A stretch of DNA of 64,000 nucleotides from Prevotella sp. (GCA_017645645.1 JAGCOB010000017.1:1-64000); one strand, 5' to 3'. Shown: positions 35,587 to 48,724, numbered from the stretch's first letter. Program-made: numbers and translations. Notes: a model not told the origin generated them from the sequence alone.

Positions 35587-37368
35587 TCATTCTAATAATT
35601 GTTCTATTTCCTTTTGGGGGAGAATACACAGGATTGCTTTCCCGTCAGGAGTATAATTCACATTTGAGCAAGCGAAAAGTTCATTGACAATATTTTCCAT
35701 CTCCTCATTGCTCAACACCTGCCCTTGTGGAATGGCAGCATGACGGGCAAGACTCAGGGCAAGGGATGAGTGGATATCATGAAGATTACCAGTTCCTTTC
35801 TCGATGGTGTCATTGACCATGTCCTCTATCAACTGGACATAGTTAAGTCCATCCAGTCCTGCCGGTATAGCTTGAATACCATAGCTATACTGTCCAAGGT
35901 CCGTCAGTTCGAAGCCCATCGTGTGCAATTCAGGAATAATCCGCTCCAAAACGACGGCATCAGAAGGAGGAAACTGCACCACTTCCGGGAAGAGCATCCG
36001 TTGACTGTTTCCTGTCTGCGACTCTAACTGAGATAAATATTTTTCATAACGAATCCGTACATCGGCACGATGTTGGTCGATAATCATCAGTCCCGATTTG
36101 ACTGCTGTCATAATATAGCGACCCTTATATTGATAATGTATAGGAGATTTCTCCTCTGCCTCAAACACCTCCACTTCTGCAGGTTGTTGCTCTGGCAATT
36201 GCTCATAGAGTCGTTCCCATCCTTCCACCGTCTTCTTAGATTGTATGGGACGTTGTTGCTTGAAGGGATTATAGGTCGGGTTGTAAGTCGGCATCGGTTG
36301 TGTTGTTCGAGGCTGTACAGGATCAAACACAGGAATGTCTGGACGCCCCTCCATGTCAAAATCTATCTGAGGAATCTCACTGAACTTACCAATGGCATCC
36401 TTGACGGCCGCCATGAGGATTTGCCATATAGCCTGCTCGTTCTCAAACTTGATCTCTGTCTTTGTAGGATGGATGTTCACATCGATATTGGAAGGATCCA
36501 CCTCAAAATAGACAAAATACGGGACCTGCATTCCCACAGGTATCAGGCGGTCGAAAGCCTGCATCACCGCCTTATGGAAATAGGCATGTTTCATAAAACG
36601 TCCGTTCACGAAGAAATAGTCGTGGGTCCCTTTCTTCTTTGCAGACTCAGGTTTCCCCACATAACCTGTTATTTTACAGACGGCTGTTTCCACTCCCACT
36701 TCCAACAGGTCTTGACTAAAGCGCTTGCCAAACACATCGGCAATGCGCTGACGGAGCGATCCGCTTTTCAGATTCATCAACTCCTGTCCATTACTATGGA
36801 GGGAAAAACTGATTTCAGGATAGACTAGTACGATACGCTCGAAAGCCGTCAGGATATTATTCAGTTCCGTGGCATTCGTCTTCAGGAACTTACGACGAGC
36901 GGGAACATTGAAGAAAAGACTCTCGACCTTAAAATTACAACCGACAGGACAGCTTATCAACTCTTGTCCTTCCACTCTTGACGCTGAGAGACGCAGACAG
37001 GTACCCAGTTCGCTGTCTGCCATTCTGGTACGCAGTTCCACTTGTGACACGGCAGCTATAGAAGGTAATGCCTCACCACGAAACCCCATCGTGGTTAGTG
37101 CAAACAAGTCGTCGGCTTTCCGAATCTTAGAGGTGGCATGCCGCTCAAAGGCCAGACGGGCATCTGTCTCTGACATTCCTTTACCATCGTCTATCACCTG
37201 AATAGAGGTTCGACCGGCATCTACCACCAATACACGAATACAACGGGCTCCTGCGTCTACCGCGTTCTCCATCAGTTCCTTGACCACAGAAGCTGGACGT
37301 TGAATAACCTCTCCGGCTGCAATCTGATTGGCAACGGAATCCGGTAACAATTGTATCACATCACTCAT
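35587..37368 (-). CDS. mutL: DNA mismatch repair protein MutL
   Basis: This 593-residue protein has the GHKL ATPase N-terminus ([47 protein letters not shown]), a Pro/Gln-rich linker at roughly 350-400 and the C-terminal dimerisation domain. It couples MutS mismatch recognition to strand excision. An endonuclease DQHA(x)2E(x)4E motif is expected in bacteria without MutH; here the segment reads [13 protein letters not shown], so the nicking motif is altered. Its start overlaps the OstA-like gene stop by 8 nt. Confidence 0.95.
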   Translation of the reverse strand: MSDVIQLLPDSVANQIAAGEVIQRPASVVKELMENAVDAGARCIRVLVVDAGRTSIQVIDDGKGMSETDARLAFERHATSKIRKADDLFALTTMGFRGEALPSIAAVSQVELRTRMADSELGTCLRLSASRVEGQELISCPVGCNFKVESLFFNVPARRKFLKTNATELNNILTAFERIVLVYPEISFSLHSNGQELMNLKSGSLRQRIADVFGKRFSQDLLEVGVETAVCKITGYVGKPESAKKKGTHDYFFVNGRFMKHAYFHKAVMQAFDRLIPVGMQVPYFVYFEVDPSNIDVNIHPTKTEIKFENEQAIWQILMAAVKDAIGKFSEIPQIDFDMEGRPDIPVFDPVQPRTTQPMPTYNPTYNPFKQQRPIQSKKTVEGWERLYEQLPEQQPAEVEVFEAEEKSPIHYQYKGRYIMTAVKSGLMIIDQHRADVRIRYEKYLSQLESQTGNSQRMLFPEVVQFPPSDAVVLERIIPELHTMGFELTDLGQYSYGIQAIPAGLDGLNYVQLIEDMVNDTIEKGTGNLHDIHSSLALSLARHAAIPQGQVLSNEEMENIVNELFACSNVNYTPDGKAILCILPQKEIEQLLE

Positions 37369-39010
37369 CAGGCTGTCCTCCCCTTCTATTCAGTTTCTGT
37401 TTGGGAGCCTCCCTTCGCTTTATCTCCTTCAACTCCTGTCCGGCTTTCTTAGGACGCCAATTAAAGATATCCTCCTTATTAAGAGGACGGATATAGTCAA
37501 ACCACACATACCGTGGAAGGAAATACTTTTCAGGAGGTATCTGGGTCATCGGATAGAGAGTACCTGTCGGCTTCTCCATCCATATCTTCTTCATCTTACG
37601 GTTTTCCAGGTACATCTTCATCAAAGGTGTTTCTGTATAGTTCAAACCTATCAAGGAACTATCCGAGTCATCAACAGGATAGTAGACTATCAGCACATTG
37701 CCTTTTGCATCCGTCTCATAAATCTCCCCGTTCTCAAAGAAAGCAAACATCTCATTCGACGACACCTGATTGAAATGGACAGTGTCCGGCATCTGCTCCG
37801 CGGAGAAAGCCTGTCCATCAACATGTGCCCTATCGACAGTAGAGTCTTTCATATAGACGCGAATCACCTCTCCGAACAACTGTTGGTTAGCATTCCATAC
37901 AATAGGATCCCGATACATTGTCATACAAGAGTCTTGGGAGTTATAAACCAGAGAGTCACAGACTGCCTGAACATCGACTCGATACGCGCGTACCTTATTA
38001 TAAGCATGTACCTTACGGTATACAGAATCAGTATTGATGTTAAACGTAAAGAGCTTAAAGGTATCTGCATGCAAATACAGCGTATCTTTCTGGGAATAGT
38101 CCATGGCAACAGCACGGTTCGTAGCCATGGCATAGCCCGTAGAGTCATTGTACTCACAATAGTCAGCCGTCAAACCATTCTTATTTACAGAGTCTGTATA
38201 GACGACATTCCAATAGGCATGACTCGTACCTTTCTGACTGTCATGATAGACACTGTCGCCCACAATCGTACGTCCTTCGTCTTTCACCACAGAACGCCCG
38301 AAGAGTTCTGTAGTTTCCGTCTTGGTATTATAATAGCCGTCCTCACTATAAATATGGCTGGTACCTGAGGTAATGTTCGAGGGGCCGATGATATGGGCAC
38401 GAGAAGTCTGGGTATCATAATACAACGAATCGGTAGTCAGATAGAAATTCTTGTCCCGAAGACGAACATCGTAATAGAACATCGCCATTTTGGTATCCGT
38501 GTGATACTCACCCCAATCACTCGTCAGCGTAGAAGTGCCATCCACCAGTTTTCCGCCCTCGAAAAAGTTGCCGAAACTATATAGTCTGTCATAGTCCAGA
38601 CTGTCTGTATACAACGTAGATTGACGATGCTTCAAGATGACATTATAGCGGGCTTGGGCTATCTGGGCATTACCATCGTAATAGGCATAGTCGCTGAAGA
38701 GTTTCAAAGTATCACCTTGTAACATCTTTACATGTCCGAAAGCCTCAAAGGAGTTGGTCTGCTGGAAAAAATTAGCACTATCGCAATAAAGATTGGCTCC
38801 CATGTGACGGAAATGCACATTACCCGTCAGAATCTGGGCGTCCCCGTTACGATACTGGTCGTATCTCAACTGGTCGGAATGGACCAGATAGACACGCTTG
38901 TCGTTCGACCGCTTGCTAGGAGTGTTACGCTTGCGGGTAGGCTGCATCGCCCAGACGAGACTCAACCCGAACAGGCACAACAACATGAACGCTACTGTTC
39001 GGAGTCTCAT
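37361..39010 (-). CDS. OstA-like (LptA/LptD N-terminal domain) protein
   Basis: This is a 549-residue exported protein with an N-terminal hydrophobic signal. OstA/LptA-type jelly-roll repeats fill the chain, with recurring YYDG, ADTFKLF and [20 protein letters not shown] patterns (regularly spaced short beta strands). Proteins of this domain carry lipopolysaccharide across the periplasm. It lacks a terminal beta barrel, so it is not LptD itself. It overlaps the SurA-like gene upstream by ATGA and mutL downstream by 8 nt. Placement with two chaperone-isomerases suggests an outer-membrane assembly operon. Confidence 0.85.
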   Translation of the reverse strand: MRLRTVAFMLLCLFGLSLVWAMQPTRKRNTPSKRSNDKRVYLVHSDQLRYDQYRNGDAQILTGNVHFRHMGANLYCDSANFFQQTNSFEAFGHVKMLQGDTLKLFSDYAYYDGNAQIAQARYNVILKHRQSTLYTDSLDYDRLYSFGNFFEGGKLVDGTSTLTSDWGEYHTDTKMAMFYYDVRLRDKNFYLTTDSLYYDTQTSRAHIIGPSNITSGTSHIYSEDGYYNTKTETTELFGRSVVKDEGRTIVGDSVYHDSQKGTSHAYWNVVYTDSVNKNGLTADYCEYNDSTGYAMATNRAVAMDYSQKDTLYLHADTFKLFTFNINTDSVYRKVHAYNKVRAYRVDVQAVCDSLVYNSQDSCMTMYRDPIVWNANQQLFGEVIRVYMKDSTVDRAHVDGQAFSAEQMPDTVHFNQVSSNEMFAFFENGEIYETDAKGNVLIVYYPVDDSDSSLIGLNYTETPLMKMYLENRKMKKIWMEKPTGTLYPMTQIPPEKYFLPRYVWFDYIRPLNKEDIFNWRPKKAGQELKEIKRREAPKQKLNRRGGQPDE

Positions 39011-40377
39011 TTAATCCAACCCTGATATTCGAATTCGCAATCCTTGTAACGGTCGTTGACACGGACATAGGTTGACTTGATTTTATTGACAACCCATTCG
39101 TGCAGTTTCTCCTGACGACGTTTCTCGACGACCACATCCTTCATCACCTGGAAGTCTTCTGTAATCGTAGCCTTATGACCTTCCGTACGACTCTTCAACT
39201 TAGCAATGACACACATGGTCTTGCCCCGTTCGTTAATCATCTGGAACGGCTTGGAAATCTCTCCAACCTTCAGGGTATCCACGGCACGGGCAATCTCTGA
39301 AGGAAGGTCTTGTAATTGGAACCTGGAAGTACGTCCGTTTTGGGTGACATTGGCCATGAGACCGTTATTATTACGGGTATCCTTATCGTCGGAAATCATT
39401 GACGCGCCAAAGTCAAAGGAAAACTTCCCATCCACGATATCAGTGCGGATAGAGTCCAGACGAGCCAATGACTTATCGATGGCCTCCTGACTGATCACTG
39501 GCTTACGAAGAATATGACGGACATTTACCTTGTCGCCTCGCTTATCTATCAACTGGATGATATGGAATCCGAATTCCGACTCAACAATCTTGGAAATCTT
39601 CTTCGGATCAGTCAGGTTGAAAGCGACATTGGCAAATGCCTGATCAAGTGTACCACGTCCCGTATAACCCAGTTCACCACCACGGCGGGCTGTTCCCGGG
39701 TCTTCAGAATACATACGTGCCAAAGTCTGGAAAGTCGTCTCACCTCTATTCACGCGGTCCGTATAATCACGCAGTTCCTCTTTCACCCTGTTGACTTCCT
39801 CCTGATCCACCTTAGGAGTCTGAGAAATTATCTGCACCTCAACCTCCGTAGGAACAAACGGAATACTATCCTGGGGCAGATCTGCGAAATAACGTCGCAC
39901 GTCAGCAGGTGTCACAGTGATATCCTTCACCAGCTGACGCTGCATTCCCTGAATCATCTGTCGGTCACGGAATGTCTCACGAAGTTCACTACGGATCTGC
40001 GACATGTTCTTCTTATGATACTCCTCCAGTTTCTCACGGGAGCCGATAACAGAGATCATATACTCTATTTGCTGTTCAATTCCAGCAGAGATTTCTGCCT
40101 CCGTGACCTCGATACTGTCAATGGCAGCCTGATGCAGGTAAAGTTTCTGAACGGCAATCTGCTCTGGAATAGCACAATCGGGATCGCCTTTCCAACGAAC
40201 GCCCTCTTGCTGTGCCTGTATTCGCATCGCCTCCACATCAGATTTCAGGATAGCCTCATCGCCAACTACCCATATGACTTCATCTACAATACTCTGTATA
40301 CTGTCATTGGCAGTCTTTGCCTGTACTGACAAGACTGTCAACCATGAGATGATTGCTATAATGCTTCGTATTTTCAT
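39007..40377 (-). CDS. SurA-like periplasmic chaperone/peptidyl-prolyl isomerase
   Basis: This is a 456-residue protein with a signal peptide (ending SVQAK). A SurA N-terminal chaperone domain is followed by two parvulin domains; the first (MYSEDPGTARRGGELGYTGRGTLDQAF ... ESEFGFHIIQL) is well conserved and the second is more divergent. It helps fold outer-membrane proteins. It starts 2 nt after the upstream isomerase gene and overlaps the OstA-like gene by ATGA. Confidence 0.92.
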   Translation of the reverse strand: MKIRSIIAIISWLTVLSVQAKTANDSIQSIVDEVIWVVGDEAILKSDVEAMRIQAQQEGVRWKGDPDCAIPEQIAVQKLYLHQAAIDSIEVTEAEISAGIEQQIEYMISVIGSREKLEEYHKKNMSQIRSELRETFRDRQMIQGMQRQLVKDITVTPADVRRYFADLPQDSIPFVPTEVEVQIISQTPKVDQEEVNRVKEELRDYTDRVNRGETTFQTLARMYSEDPGTARRGGELGYTGRGTLDQAFANVAFNLTDPKKISKIVESEFGFHIIQLIDKRGDKVNVRHILRKPVISQEAIDKSLARLDSIRTDIVDGKFSFDFGASMISDDKDTRNNNGLMANVTQNGRTSRFQLQDLPSEIARAVDTLKVGEISKPFQMINERGKTMCVIAKLKSRTEGHKATITEDFQVMKDVVVEKRRQEKLHEWVVNKIKSTYVRVNDRYKDCEFEYQGWIK

Positions 40378-40379
40378 TC

Positions 40380-41513
40380 TTAAAGGTGATTATTTACTGT
40401 CTTTAATACTTTCTTATTCACATTCACCGGATAAATCTTCCTCAAGTCGGCTACCCAGTGCTTATTCATTTCCTCCTGTAAATCAGCGACAACGAGTTCA
40501 CGAACTTCCGTATATTCTTTGGGCTTAAAGCCCTTACGTCTGTATTTCTTCTTGTTTTTCTTAAAGAAATAGGTCAACGCCTGCTCGTCCTCCGCAGCCT
40601 GCTTGCCTACCGAATATTTGTTCTGCTCAAACAAAAGGAGACCCTCATAATACTCTTTCTGCAAGGCATCCGTTGGAATCCCATAAGATTCTACTTGCTT
40701 CTCAGGAACATGTTTTACGGATTCTCCATGGATATGTTCCGTAGTCACCTGACGTTGCAATTGCCTAAGCCCTATATCAGATGAGAGACTTTCTTTCATT
40801 TCCTCATACGAATCGACTCCCTTACGGTCTTTTAATAGAAGGATATGATATCCTATCGTAGAAAGGAAGGGGCGACAGACCTCCCCCTTCTTCAAGCCAA
40901 AAGCGACATTCTCGACCTCCTGAAGCATCTGTCCGCGAGTATACCATCTCGCAACACCCTTCTCCGATGAAGAAGAGAGCTCTTGTGAGTAACGACGGGC
41001 CAGCTGTTCGAAATCAGCACCACCCTGTATCTCACGATAGACAGCCTCTATTTGTTGCTGAGCCTGTCGTTGTTCGGCTGGACGGGCTTTCTGGGGCACA
41101 CGGATTAATATCTGTGCAATACAAACACGTCCGTCAGTTCCCACTTGTCTCTTCATCTTCTCGTAGGCCTCATTTATTTGGGAAGAAGAGACCGAGAATC
41201 CTTTAGAAGAAGAAACGGGGCGCACCGGTAACTCTGACAAACATTGTGCATACTCGCTCTTGAAGGAATTAGTGGCATCAAGACGTGCGTCAAGAGCCGC
41301 TTTCACTTTCAGTTTATAGACGATATACGACTCCAGATAGTCTGCCACACTTAGACGATGAGCCCGACTGACCGTACAATGTTTTATATACGACTGCTCA
41401 AACTCCGAACGTGTCACCTGCATATCACCAACGGTAAACAATATCGGATCATCAGTTGCCTGAGCCCCTAACGAAGCAAGCAACAGAAAGACGAGCAACA
41501 GTCGGAATTTCAT
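40380..41513 (-). CDS. Parvulin-type peptidyl-prolyl isomerase, secreted
   Basis: This is a 377-residue protein with a signal peptide ending GAQA-TDD. The ATG at 41513 lies one base after the IMP dehydrogenase stop and starts the signal sequence, so it is preferred over an upstream in-frame ATG. It has a single parvulin core (VCIAQILIRVPQ ... RRYSQELSSSSEKGVARWYTRGQML ... TIGYHILLLKDRKG) flanked by helical chaperone-like regions. It is probably a partner of the SurA-like protein in envelope protein folding. Confidence 0.88.
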   Translation of the reverse strand: MKFRLLLVFLLLASLGAQATDDPILFTVGDMQVTRSEFEQSYIKHCTVSRAHRLSVADYLESYIVYKLKVKAALDARLDATNSFKSEYAQCLSELPVRPVSSSKGFSVSSSQINEAYEKMKRQVGTDGRVCIAQILIRVPQKARPAEQRQAQQQIEAVYREIQGGADFEQLARRYSQELSSSSEKGVARWYTRGQMLQEVENVAFGLKKGEVCRPFLSTIGYHILLLKDRKGVDSYEEMKESLSSDIGLRQLQRQVTTEHIHGESVKHVPEKQVESYGIPTDALQKEYYEGLLLFEQNKYSVGKQAAEDEQALTYFFKKNKKKYRRKGFKPKEYTEVRELVVADLQEEMNKHWVADLRKIYPVNVNKKVLKTVNNHL

Positions 41514-41514
41514 C

Positions 41515-43014
<1,500 letters not shown>

Positions 43015-43093
43015 TTATTGCGTGCAAAATTACTTATTTTTTCTGATATGGCAAGCGTTTCACCTTATTATTAATACGATTTAACGCGAATCA

Positions 43094-45277
43094 TCAGTTC
43101 GCCATTTCTGAGATAAACTTAATACGAACCAGACGTATCTCGTCTTCTGAGCATTCATCACCCAACTCATCAATGGCGGCTTCCAGGGAGTCTGTATCAC
43201 TCTCCGAGAAATAATCATAGATGTCGTCTATGTGGTCCTCGTCCATGACTTCATCGAGGAAATAGTCAATATTGAGTTTGGTACCGCTATATACGATAGC
43301 CTCCACCTCATCCAACAATTCCTCAAACTCCAGTCCTTGCGCATTGGCAATGTCATCGAGAGCCACCTGACGGTCAATACCCTGGATAATCTTCACTTTG
43401 AGCATCGACTTCTTGGCGACGGTACGTACCCGCAAGTCAGCCTGACGAGTAATATCGTTCTCCTCGCAATAGCGTTTGATGAGATCCACAAATTCTTGGG
43501 CATATGGCTGTTTCACCTTACCCTCTCCCACTCCCTGGATATTCTTCAACTCTTCCAAGTTGACAGGATAATCTGTTGCCATCTGTTCCAAAGATACATC
43601 TTGGAAGATGACATAAGGAGGACGGTTCATCTTCTTCGACACTTTCTTGCGCAGGTCCTTCAGCATAGCATTCAAAGTTGGATCCAACGCACTAGTTCCT
43701 CCCTCCTGCTCTGATGTGCCCTCATAATCCTCATTAAACTCTTTATCTTCCACAATCATGAAAGATTCAGGCTTCTTAAGGAATTTTTTGCCAGCAGAGG
43801 TTATCTTCAATAGTCCATAGTTCTCTACGTCCTTTTTCAGGAAACCAGCTATCAACGCCTGACGGATGACAGGATTCCATAGCTTCTCATCTTCGTCCTC
43901 GCCAGCACCGAAAAGATCATGGTCCTGATGCTTATGGGCAATAATCTCTTCCGTCTCACGTCCCATGATGAAGTCGATGACATAGTCAGAACGGAAATTC
44001 TCTTTAACGGCGATTACGGTATTCAGCACAGTAACCAACTGGTCCTTTGCCTCTATCTTTGTCTTCGGATGCAGACAGTTGTCACAATTATGACAGTTAT
44101 CCTGCTCATACACTTCTCCAAAATAGTGCAACAGCATCTTACGACGGCAGACGGAGGTCTCCGCATAGGCTGCCGTCTCCTGTAACAACTGACGACCGAT
44201 ATCCTGTTCGGCAACAGGTTTGCCTTCCATAAACTTATCGAGTTTCTGCAGGTCCTTGTTGGAATAGAAGGTGATACACATGCCCTCTCCACCATCACGA
44301 CCGGCACGACCTGTCTCCTGATAATAGCCTTCCAAAGACTTGGGAATGTCATAGTGAATGACAAAACGGACATCAGGTTTGTCAATGCCCATACCGAAGG
44401 CAATAGTGGCAACAATAACATCAATTTTCTCCATCAGGAAGTCGTCCTGTGTCTGAGAGCGAAGTGCAGAATCCAGACCAGCATGATATGCCTGTGCCTT
44501 TATTTCATTAGCACGCAGGATCTCTGCCATTTCCTCCACCTTCTTACGGGAGAGACAGTAGATGATACCGCTCTTACCAGGGTGCTGTTTGATGAACTTG
44601 ATGATATCCTTGTCGACATCCTTGGTCTTCGGACGTACTTCGTAATACAGGTTAGGACGGTTGAACGAACTCTTGAACTCATCCGCATCCAGGATACCTA
44701 AGTTCTTTTTGATATCCGTGCGGACCTTATCAGTAGCCGTTGCCGTCAGGGCAATAATCGGTGCATTGCCAATCTCGTTGATAATTGGACGGATGCGACG
44801 GTACTCCGGACGGAAATCATGTCCCCATTCTGAGATACAATGTGCTTCGTCAATGGCATAGAAAGAAATCTTCGCCTGCTTCAGGAACTCCACGTTGTCC
44901 TCCTTAGTCAAGGACTCCGGAGCCACATAGAGTAGCTTGGTCTTCCCCTCCCTGACATCTGCCTTCACCTGGTCTATCGCAGCCTTGTTGAGTGACGAGT
45001 TCAGATAATGGGCCGTCCCCTCCTCGCTCATCGAGCTAATGACATCCACCTGGTTTTTCATTAAGGCTATCAACGGAGAGATGACAATAGCCGTTCCTTC
45101 CATCAGTAATGACGGCAACTGATAGCAGAGTGACTTGCCACCACCGGTAGGCATCAGTACAAAGGTATCCTTGCCATCCAGTACATTCTGTACGATAGCT
45201 TCCTGGTCCCCTTTGAACTTGTCAAAACCGAAATATTTCTTCAGGGCCTCAGTAAGATTCACATTCTTCTTTGCCAT
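43094..45277 (-). CDS. recQ: ATP-dependent DNA helicase RecQ
   Basis: This 727-residue 3'-5' helicase has Walker A PTGGGKSLCYQLP, DEAH box IDEAHCISEWGHDFRPEY, the zinc-binding Cys set around CRRKMLLHYFGE and CHNCDNC, the RQC winged helix and a C-terminal HRDC-like region. The acidic tail (about 100 residues, SESDTDSLEAAIDELGDECSED) is longer than in E. coli RecQ and is usual in Bacteroidales. It starts 15 nt after clpX, the last of a clpP-clpX-recQ run. Confidence 0.95.
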   Translation of the reverse strand: MAKKNVNLTEALKKYFGFDKFKGDQEAIVQNVLDGKDTFVLMPTGGGKSLCYQLPSLLMEGTAIVISPLIALMKNQVDVISSMSEEGTAHYLNSSLNKAAIDQVKADVREGKTKLLYVAPESLTKEDNVEFLKQAKISFYAIDEAHCISEWGHDFRPEYRRIRPIINEIGNAPIIALTATATDKVRTDIKKNLGILDADEFKSSFNRPNLYYEVRPKTKDVDKDIIKFIKQHPGKSGIIYCLSRKKVEEMAEILRANEIKAQAYHAGLDSALRSQTQDDFLMEKIDVIVATIAFGMGIDKPDVRFVIHYDIPKSLEGYYQETGRAGRDGGEGMCITFYSNKDLQKLDKFMEGKPVAEQDIGRQLLQETAAYAETSVCRRKMLLHYFGEVYEQDNCHNCDNCLHPKTKIEAKDQLVTVLNTVIAVKENFRSDYVIDFIMGRETEEIIAHKHQDHDLFGAGEDEDEKLWNPVIRQALIAGFLKKDVENYGLLKITSAGKKFLKKPESFMIVEDKEFNEDYEGTSEQEGGTSALDPTLNAMLKDLRKKVSKKMNRPPYVIFQDVSLEQMATDYPVNLEELKNIQGVGEGKVKQPYAQEFVDLIKRYCEENDITRQADLRVRTVAKKSMLKVKIIQGIDRQVALDDIANAQGLEFEELLDEVEAIVYSGTKLNIDYFLDEVMDEDHIDDIYDYFSESDTDSLEAAIDELGDECSEDEIRLVRIKFISEMAN

Positions 45278-45292
45278 AGGCTTCTTTTTTTT

Positions 45293-46510
45293 TTATTGTA
45301 AGTGTGACTTGTCGAGCTGGTGCTGGGCATACGCTACCGTCACCTCAAAGGATTTTGTTCGTTTTGAAGGCACCTCAAACATTGCTTCCATCATAATCGT
45401 CTCCACGATAGAGCGAAGGCCACGGGCACCTAATTTATATTCCACTGCCTTGTCGACGATGAGTTTCAGGGCTTCTGGCGTAAACGTCAGTTTAATCCCA
45501 TCCATCTCAAATAGTTTCTCATATTGCTTGATGATAGAGTTTTTGGGCTCTACAAGGATTCTTTCCAAAGCCGCACGGTCCAAGGGATTCAAATAGGTCA
45601 ACACTGGCAGACGACCGATAATCTCAGGAATCAGTCCGAATGACTTCAAGTCTTGCGGCAACACATATTTCATCAAGTCACCCTTGTCTATCTTACGGAC
45701 ATTCTGTACGGAGTTATAACCCACCACATGGGTATTCAGACGCTGGGCAATCTTACGCTCTATACCGTCGAAGGCACCCCCACAGATAAACAGGATATTC
45801 CGGGTGTCCACATGGATATACTCCTGATCGGGATGTTTGCGACCTCCCTGAGGAGGCACGTTCACTATCGTTCCCTCCAATAGTTTCAATAATCCCTGCT
45901 GGACCCCCTCACCACTCACATCACGGGTAATACTGGGGTTATCACTCTTACGGGCGATTTTATCAATCTCATCAATAAAGACAATGCCCCGCTGGGCTGC
46001 CTCTAACTTATAATCAGCGACCTGTAGCAGACGAGAGAGGATACTCTCCACGTCCTCACCTACATAACCAGCCTCCGTGAATACTGTCGCATCAACAATG
46101 GTGAAAGGAACATCCAGTAGTTTGGCGATGGTACGGGCGAGCAGGGTCTTACCCGTTCCTGTGGAACCCACCATGATGATATTACTCTTCTCTATCTCCA
46201 CCCCCTTCTCGTCAACGGGTTGCTGCAACCGCTTATAGTGGTTATAGACAGCAACGGCGAGGAAACGCTTTGCCTCGTCCTGTCCGATGACATACTGATC
46301 CAGATAGTCCTTGATCTCTTTGGGCTTGGGGACTTTCTTCAAGTCAGGTACACCAGCAGGTTCCTTCTTCGCATCAGGTCCATAGCCGTTTGCCTTGGCA
46401 ATCTCGTATGCCTGGGCGGCACATTCCTCACAGATATTGCCGTTCAAGCCGGTGATAAGCAGCTTTACTTCCTTGTCTGACCTTCCACAGAAGCTACATG
46501 TCTTTCTCAT
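45293..46510 (-). CDS. clpX: ATP-dependent protease ATPase subunit ClpX
   Basis: This 405-residue AAA+ unfoldase feeds substrates to ClpP. The N-terminal zinc-binding domain ([11 protein letters not shown] ... CEECA), Walker [12 protein letters not shown], pore loop GYVGEDV, Walker [11 protein letters not shown] and the IGF-like loop for ClpP docking are present. Its start overlaps the clpP stop by one base (TAATG). Confidence 0.97.
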   Translation of the reverse strand: MRKTCSFCGRSDKEVKLLITGLNGNICEECAAQAYEIAKANGYGPDAKKEPAGVPDLKKVPKPKEIKDYLDQYVIGQDEAKRFLAVAVYNHYKRLQQPVDEKGVEIEKSNIIMVGSTGTGKTLLARTIAKLLDVPFTIVDATVFTEAGYVGEDVESILSRLLQVADYKLEAAQRGIVFIDEIDKIARKSDNPSITRDVSGEGVQQGLLKLLEGTIVNVPPQGGRKHPDQEYIHVDTRNILFICGGAFDGIERKIAQRLNTHVVGYNSVQNVRKIDKGDLMKYVLPQDLKSFGLIPEIIGRLPVLTYLNPLDRAALERILVEPKNSIIKQYEKLFEMDGIKLTFTPEALKLIVDKAVEYKLGARGLRSIVETIMMEAMFEVPSKRTKSFEVTVAYAQHQLDKSHLQ

Positions 46511-47175
46511 TACTTCTTCACCAAGACCTGATCAATCATACCATATTCTTTTGCCTCCTCTGCCGTCATCCAGTAGTTACGGTCTGAGTCTTTCCATACC
46601 TTGTCATAAGGTGTGTGGGAGTGCTCGGAAATAATCGTATAGAGTTCTTTCTTGAACTTCATAATCTCTTTTGCCTCAATCTCGATATCCGATGCCTGAC
46701 CCTGTACACCACCTAACGGCTGGTGAATCATCACACGACTGTGAGGCAGGGCGGAACGCTTACCCTCCGTACCGGCCACCAATAAGACGGCAGCCATTGA
46801 GGCAGCCATACCCGTACAGATAGTAGCCACATCAGAGGAGATAAACTGCATGGTGTCATAGATACCCAACCCTGCTGTCACACTGCCGCCGGGGGAGTTG
46901 AGGTAGATAGAGATATCCTTACCACTGTCTACGGAGTCGAGATATAACAACTGCGCCTGCAGGGTATTGGCAGTATAGTCGTCTATCTGTGTCCCGAGGA
47001 AGATGATGCGGTCCATCATCAAACGGGAGAACACATCCATCTGGGTCACGTTCAGTTGGCGTTCCTCCAGGATATATGGGTTCAGATACTGTGACTGAGC
47101 ACTCATTACCTCGTCGAGTACGAGGCCGTTAATTCCTAAATGCTTGGTAGCATATTTTCTAAAATCGTTGTTCAT
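46510..47175 (-). CDS. clpP: ATP-dependent Clp protease proteolytic subunit
   Basis: This is a 221-residue serine protease. I use the ATG at 47175 ([14 protein letters not shown]); an upstream ATG lies inside the terminator-promoter region. Catalytic Ser is in [11 protein letters not shown] and His is in [10 protein letters not shown]. It is expressed from its own TAATTTTG promoter, whose -33 end abuts the trigger factor terminator, and it is coupled to clpX. Confidence 0.96.
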   Translation of the reverse strand: MNNDFRKYATKHLGINGLVLDEVMSAQSQYLNPYILEERQLNVTQMDVFSRLMMDRIIFLGTQIDDYTANTLQAQLLYLDSVDSGKDISIYLNSPGGSVTAGLGIYDTMQFISSDVATICTGMAASMAAVLLVAGTEGKRSALPHSRVMIHQPLGGVQGQASDIEIEAKEIMKFKKELYTIISEHSHTPYDKVWKDSDRNYWMTAEEAKEYGMIDQVLVKK

Positions 47176-47214
47176 CTTTCTTTTTTGGTTTAGCAACGGA
47201 AATACAAAATTACG

Positions 47215-47250
47215 AAAAAAAGTCGGAATACAAAGCATTCCGACTTTTTT
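47215..47250. terminator. Terminator between trigger factor and clpP
   Basis: AAAAAAGTCGGAAT and ATTCCGACTTTTTT pair with a 7-nt loop; the A and T runs make it symmetrical. It separates tig from the clpP promoter. Confidence 0.93.
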
Positions 47251-47281
47251 CTTTGTTAAAGATTTATAATTCCTTTATTTT

Positions 47282-48646
47282 CTATTTACCTGATACCATC
47301 TTCTGGAAGTCCTCCAAAGTGATGTCTTTCTCGTCGAGTTTGACGACACCCTTCAGAGCAGCTGTCAACTTCACGTCAACGGCACGGTCAACGAGTCCGT
47401 CCACGTTCTCACGCTTCTTCAACATCTCTGCGGCGTAGTTCTCCAGATACTCGTCGGGAACATTCGACATGCCATACTGGGCAAACTGTGCACGGGCAGC
47501 CTCCTTGGCAACAGCCTTCAAATCTGCATCCTCGACCTTGATGCCCTGTGCCTCCACAAGTTGCTCCTTAATAAGATGCCAGCCAAGCTCCTTGATGCTT
47601 GCCTCGAAGTTCTTCTCAACGAAATCAGCACCCTTGTCCTTGTTGTTGTTCAGCATCACACGCTTCAGGATAGCCTCTGGGAATTCCAGTTTACCGACCT
47701 TCTTCTCCATGTGCTTGCGGACATCCTGCAGGAACTGATAGTCGGAATCAGCCTTGAACTGCTGACTGATGATATCTGCAATCTTCTGGCGGAACTCTTT
47801 CTCGTCCTTCACTGTACCCTCGCCGAAGGTCTGGTCGAACAGTGCCTGATTAACCTCTGCCTTCACGAAACGGCTGATTTCAGTAATCTGATAAGTAAAG
47901 TCACCCTCGTGATCTTTTACATCTTCCTTCTGGATCTTCAACAAGGAAGAAACCTCTACATCACTCTCTGGATAAGCCTTACGGGGATTCCAAGTGATGA
48001 TATCGCCCAACTTAGCGTTCTCGAAAAGTTTCTTCTGGTCTTCCACCTTCATATACTGAGGCATCAACACAGCATCAGCAACGGTGATACCACCTTCTTT
48101 CACATTACCCTTCTCATCCAACTCACGGAGGTCACCCTTCAGCATGTCACGTTCTTTCTCGTCGAACTGCTCAACCTTCTCATACTGTCCAGCACGACTC
48201 TGGTACATCTCCACCTGCTGGTCGATGAGTTTATCCTCAACGGTAATGTTATAATAGTCAATTTTATCCTTGCCAGAGAGAGTTGCCTTGAACTCAGGAG
48301 CCACAGCAATGTCAAACTTAAACTCCAGCGGCTCATCGCCCTCGAAGTTCAATGGCTTCTGCTGATCACTGGGCAATGGCTCACCCAGCATCTGAATCTT
48401 GTTCTCGCGAACATACTCATAGAGTTTCTCGCCCAGCATCTTGTTTACCACGTCCACCTTGACGGCAGCACCATACTGGCGCTTAATCAGACCCATAGGA
48501 GTCTGGCCGGGGCGGAATCCAGGAACGTTAGCACGCTTACGATAGTCTTTCAGAGTCTTCTCGACTTCATCCTGATAGTCTTTTGTCTCAAGCGTAATGG
48601 TCATCAAACCATTAATCTTGTCAGGAGCTTCAAATGAAATATTCAT
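47282..48646 (-). CDS. tig: Trigger factor
   Basis: This 454-residue ribosome-associated chaperone meets nascent chains at the exit tunnel. The ribosome-binding loop GFRPGQTP is in the N-terminal domain, followed by a divergent FKBP-like middle part and a long helical C-terminal domain. It is transcribed from the 36-bp promoter at 48689-48724 and ends at a strong terminator before clpP. The order trigger factor-clpP-clpX is widely conserved. Confidence 0.95.
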   Translation of the reverse strand: MNISFEAPDKINGLMTITLETKDYQDEVEKTLKDYRKRANVPGFRPGQTPMGLIKRQYGAAVKVDVVNKMLGEKLYEYVRENKIQMLGEPLPSDQQKPLNFEGDEPLEFKFDIAVAPEFKATLSGKDKIDYYNITVEDKLIDQQVEMYQSRAGQYEKVEQFDEKERDMLKGDLRELDEKGNVKEGGITVADAVLMPQYMKVEDQKKLFENAKLGDIITWNPRKAYPESDVEVSSLLKIQKEDVKDHEGDFTYQITEISRFVKAEVNQALFDQTFGEGTVKDEKEFRQKIADIISQQFKADSDYQFLQDVRKHMEKKVGKLEFPEAILKRVMLNNNKDKGADFVEKNFEASIKELGWHLIKEQLVEAQGIKVEDADLKAVAKEAARAQFAQYGMSNVPDEYLENYAAEMLKKRENVDGLVDRAVDVKLTAALKGVVKLDEKDITLEDFQKMVSGK

Positions 48647-48688
48647 CTCTTTTTATACCTTATTTATTAATTATTGTCGTTTTGAGCG

Positions 48689-48724
48689 TGCAAAGGTACA
48701 AATAAGTGAGCAAAAAACCAAGAG
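48689..48724 (-). promoter_or_regulatory. 36-bp promoter with conserved spacer word (trigger factor)
   Basis: On the minus strand it begins CTTGGTTTT, has CTCACTTATTTG in the spacer and ends TACCTTTGCA. A partial second copy (CTTATTCGTACCTTTG) lies at 48770-48785 without a TTTGG element. Confidence 0.8.
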
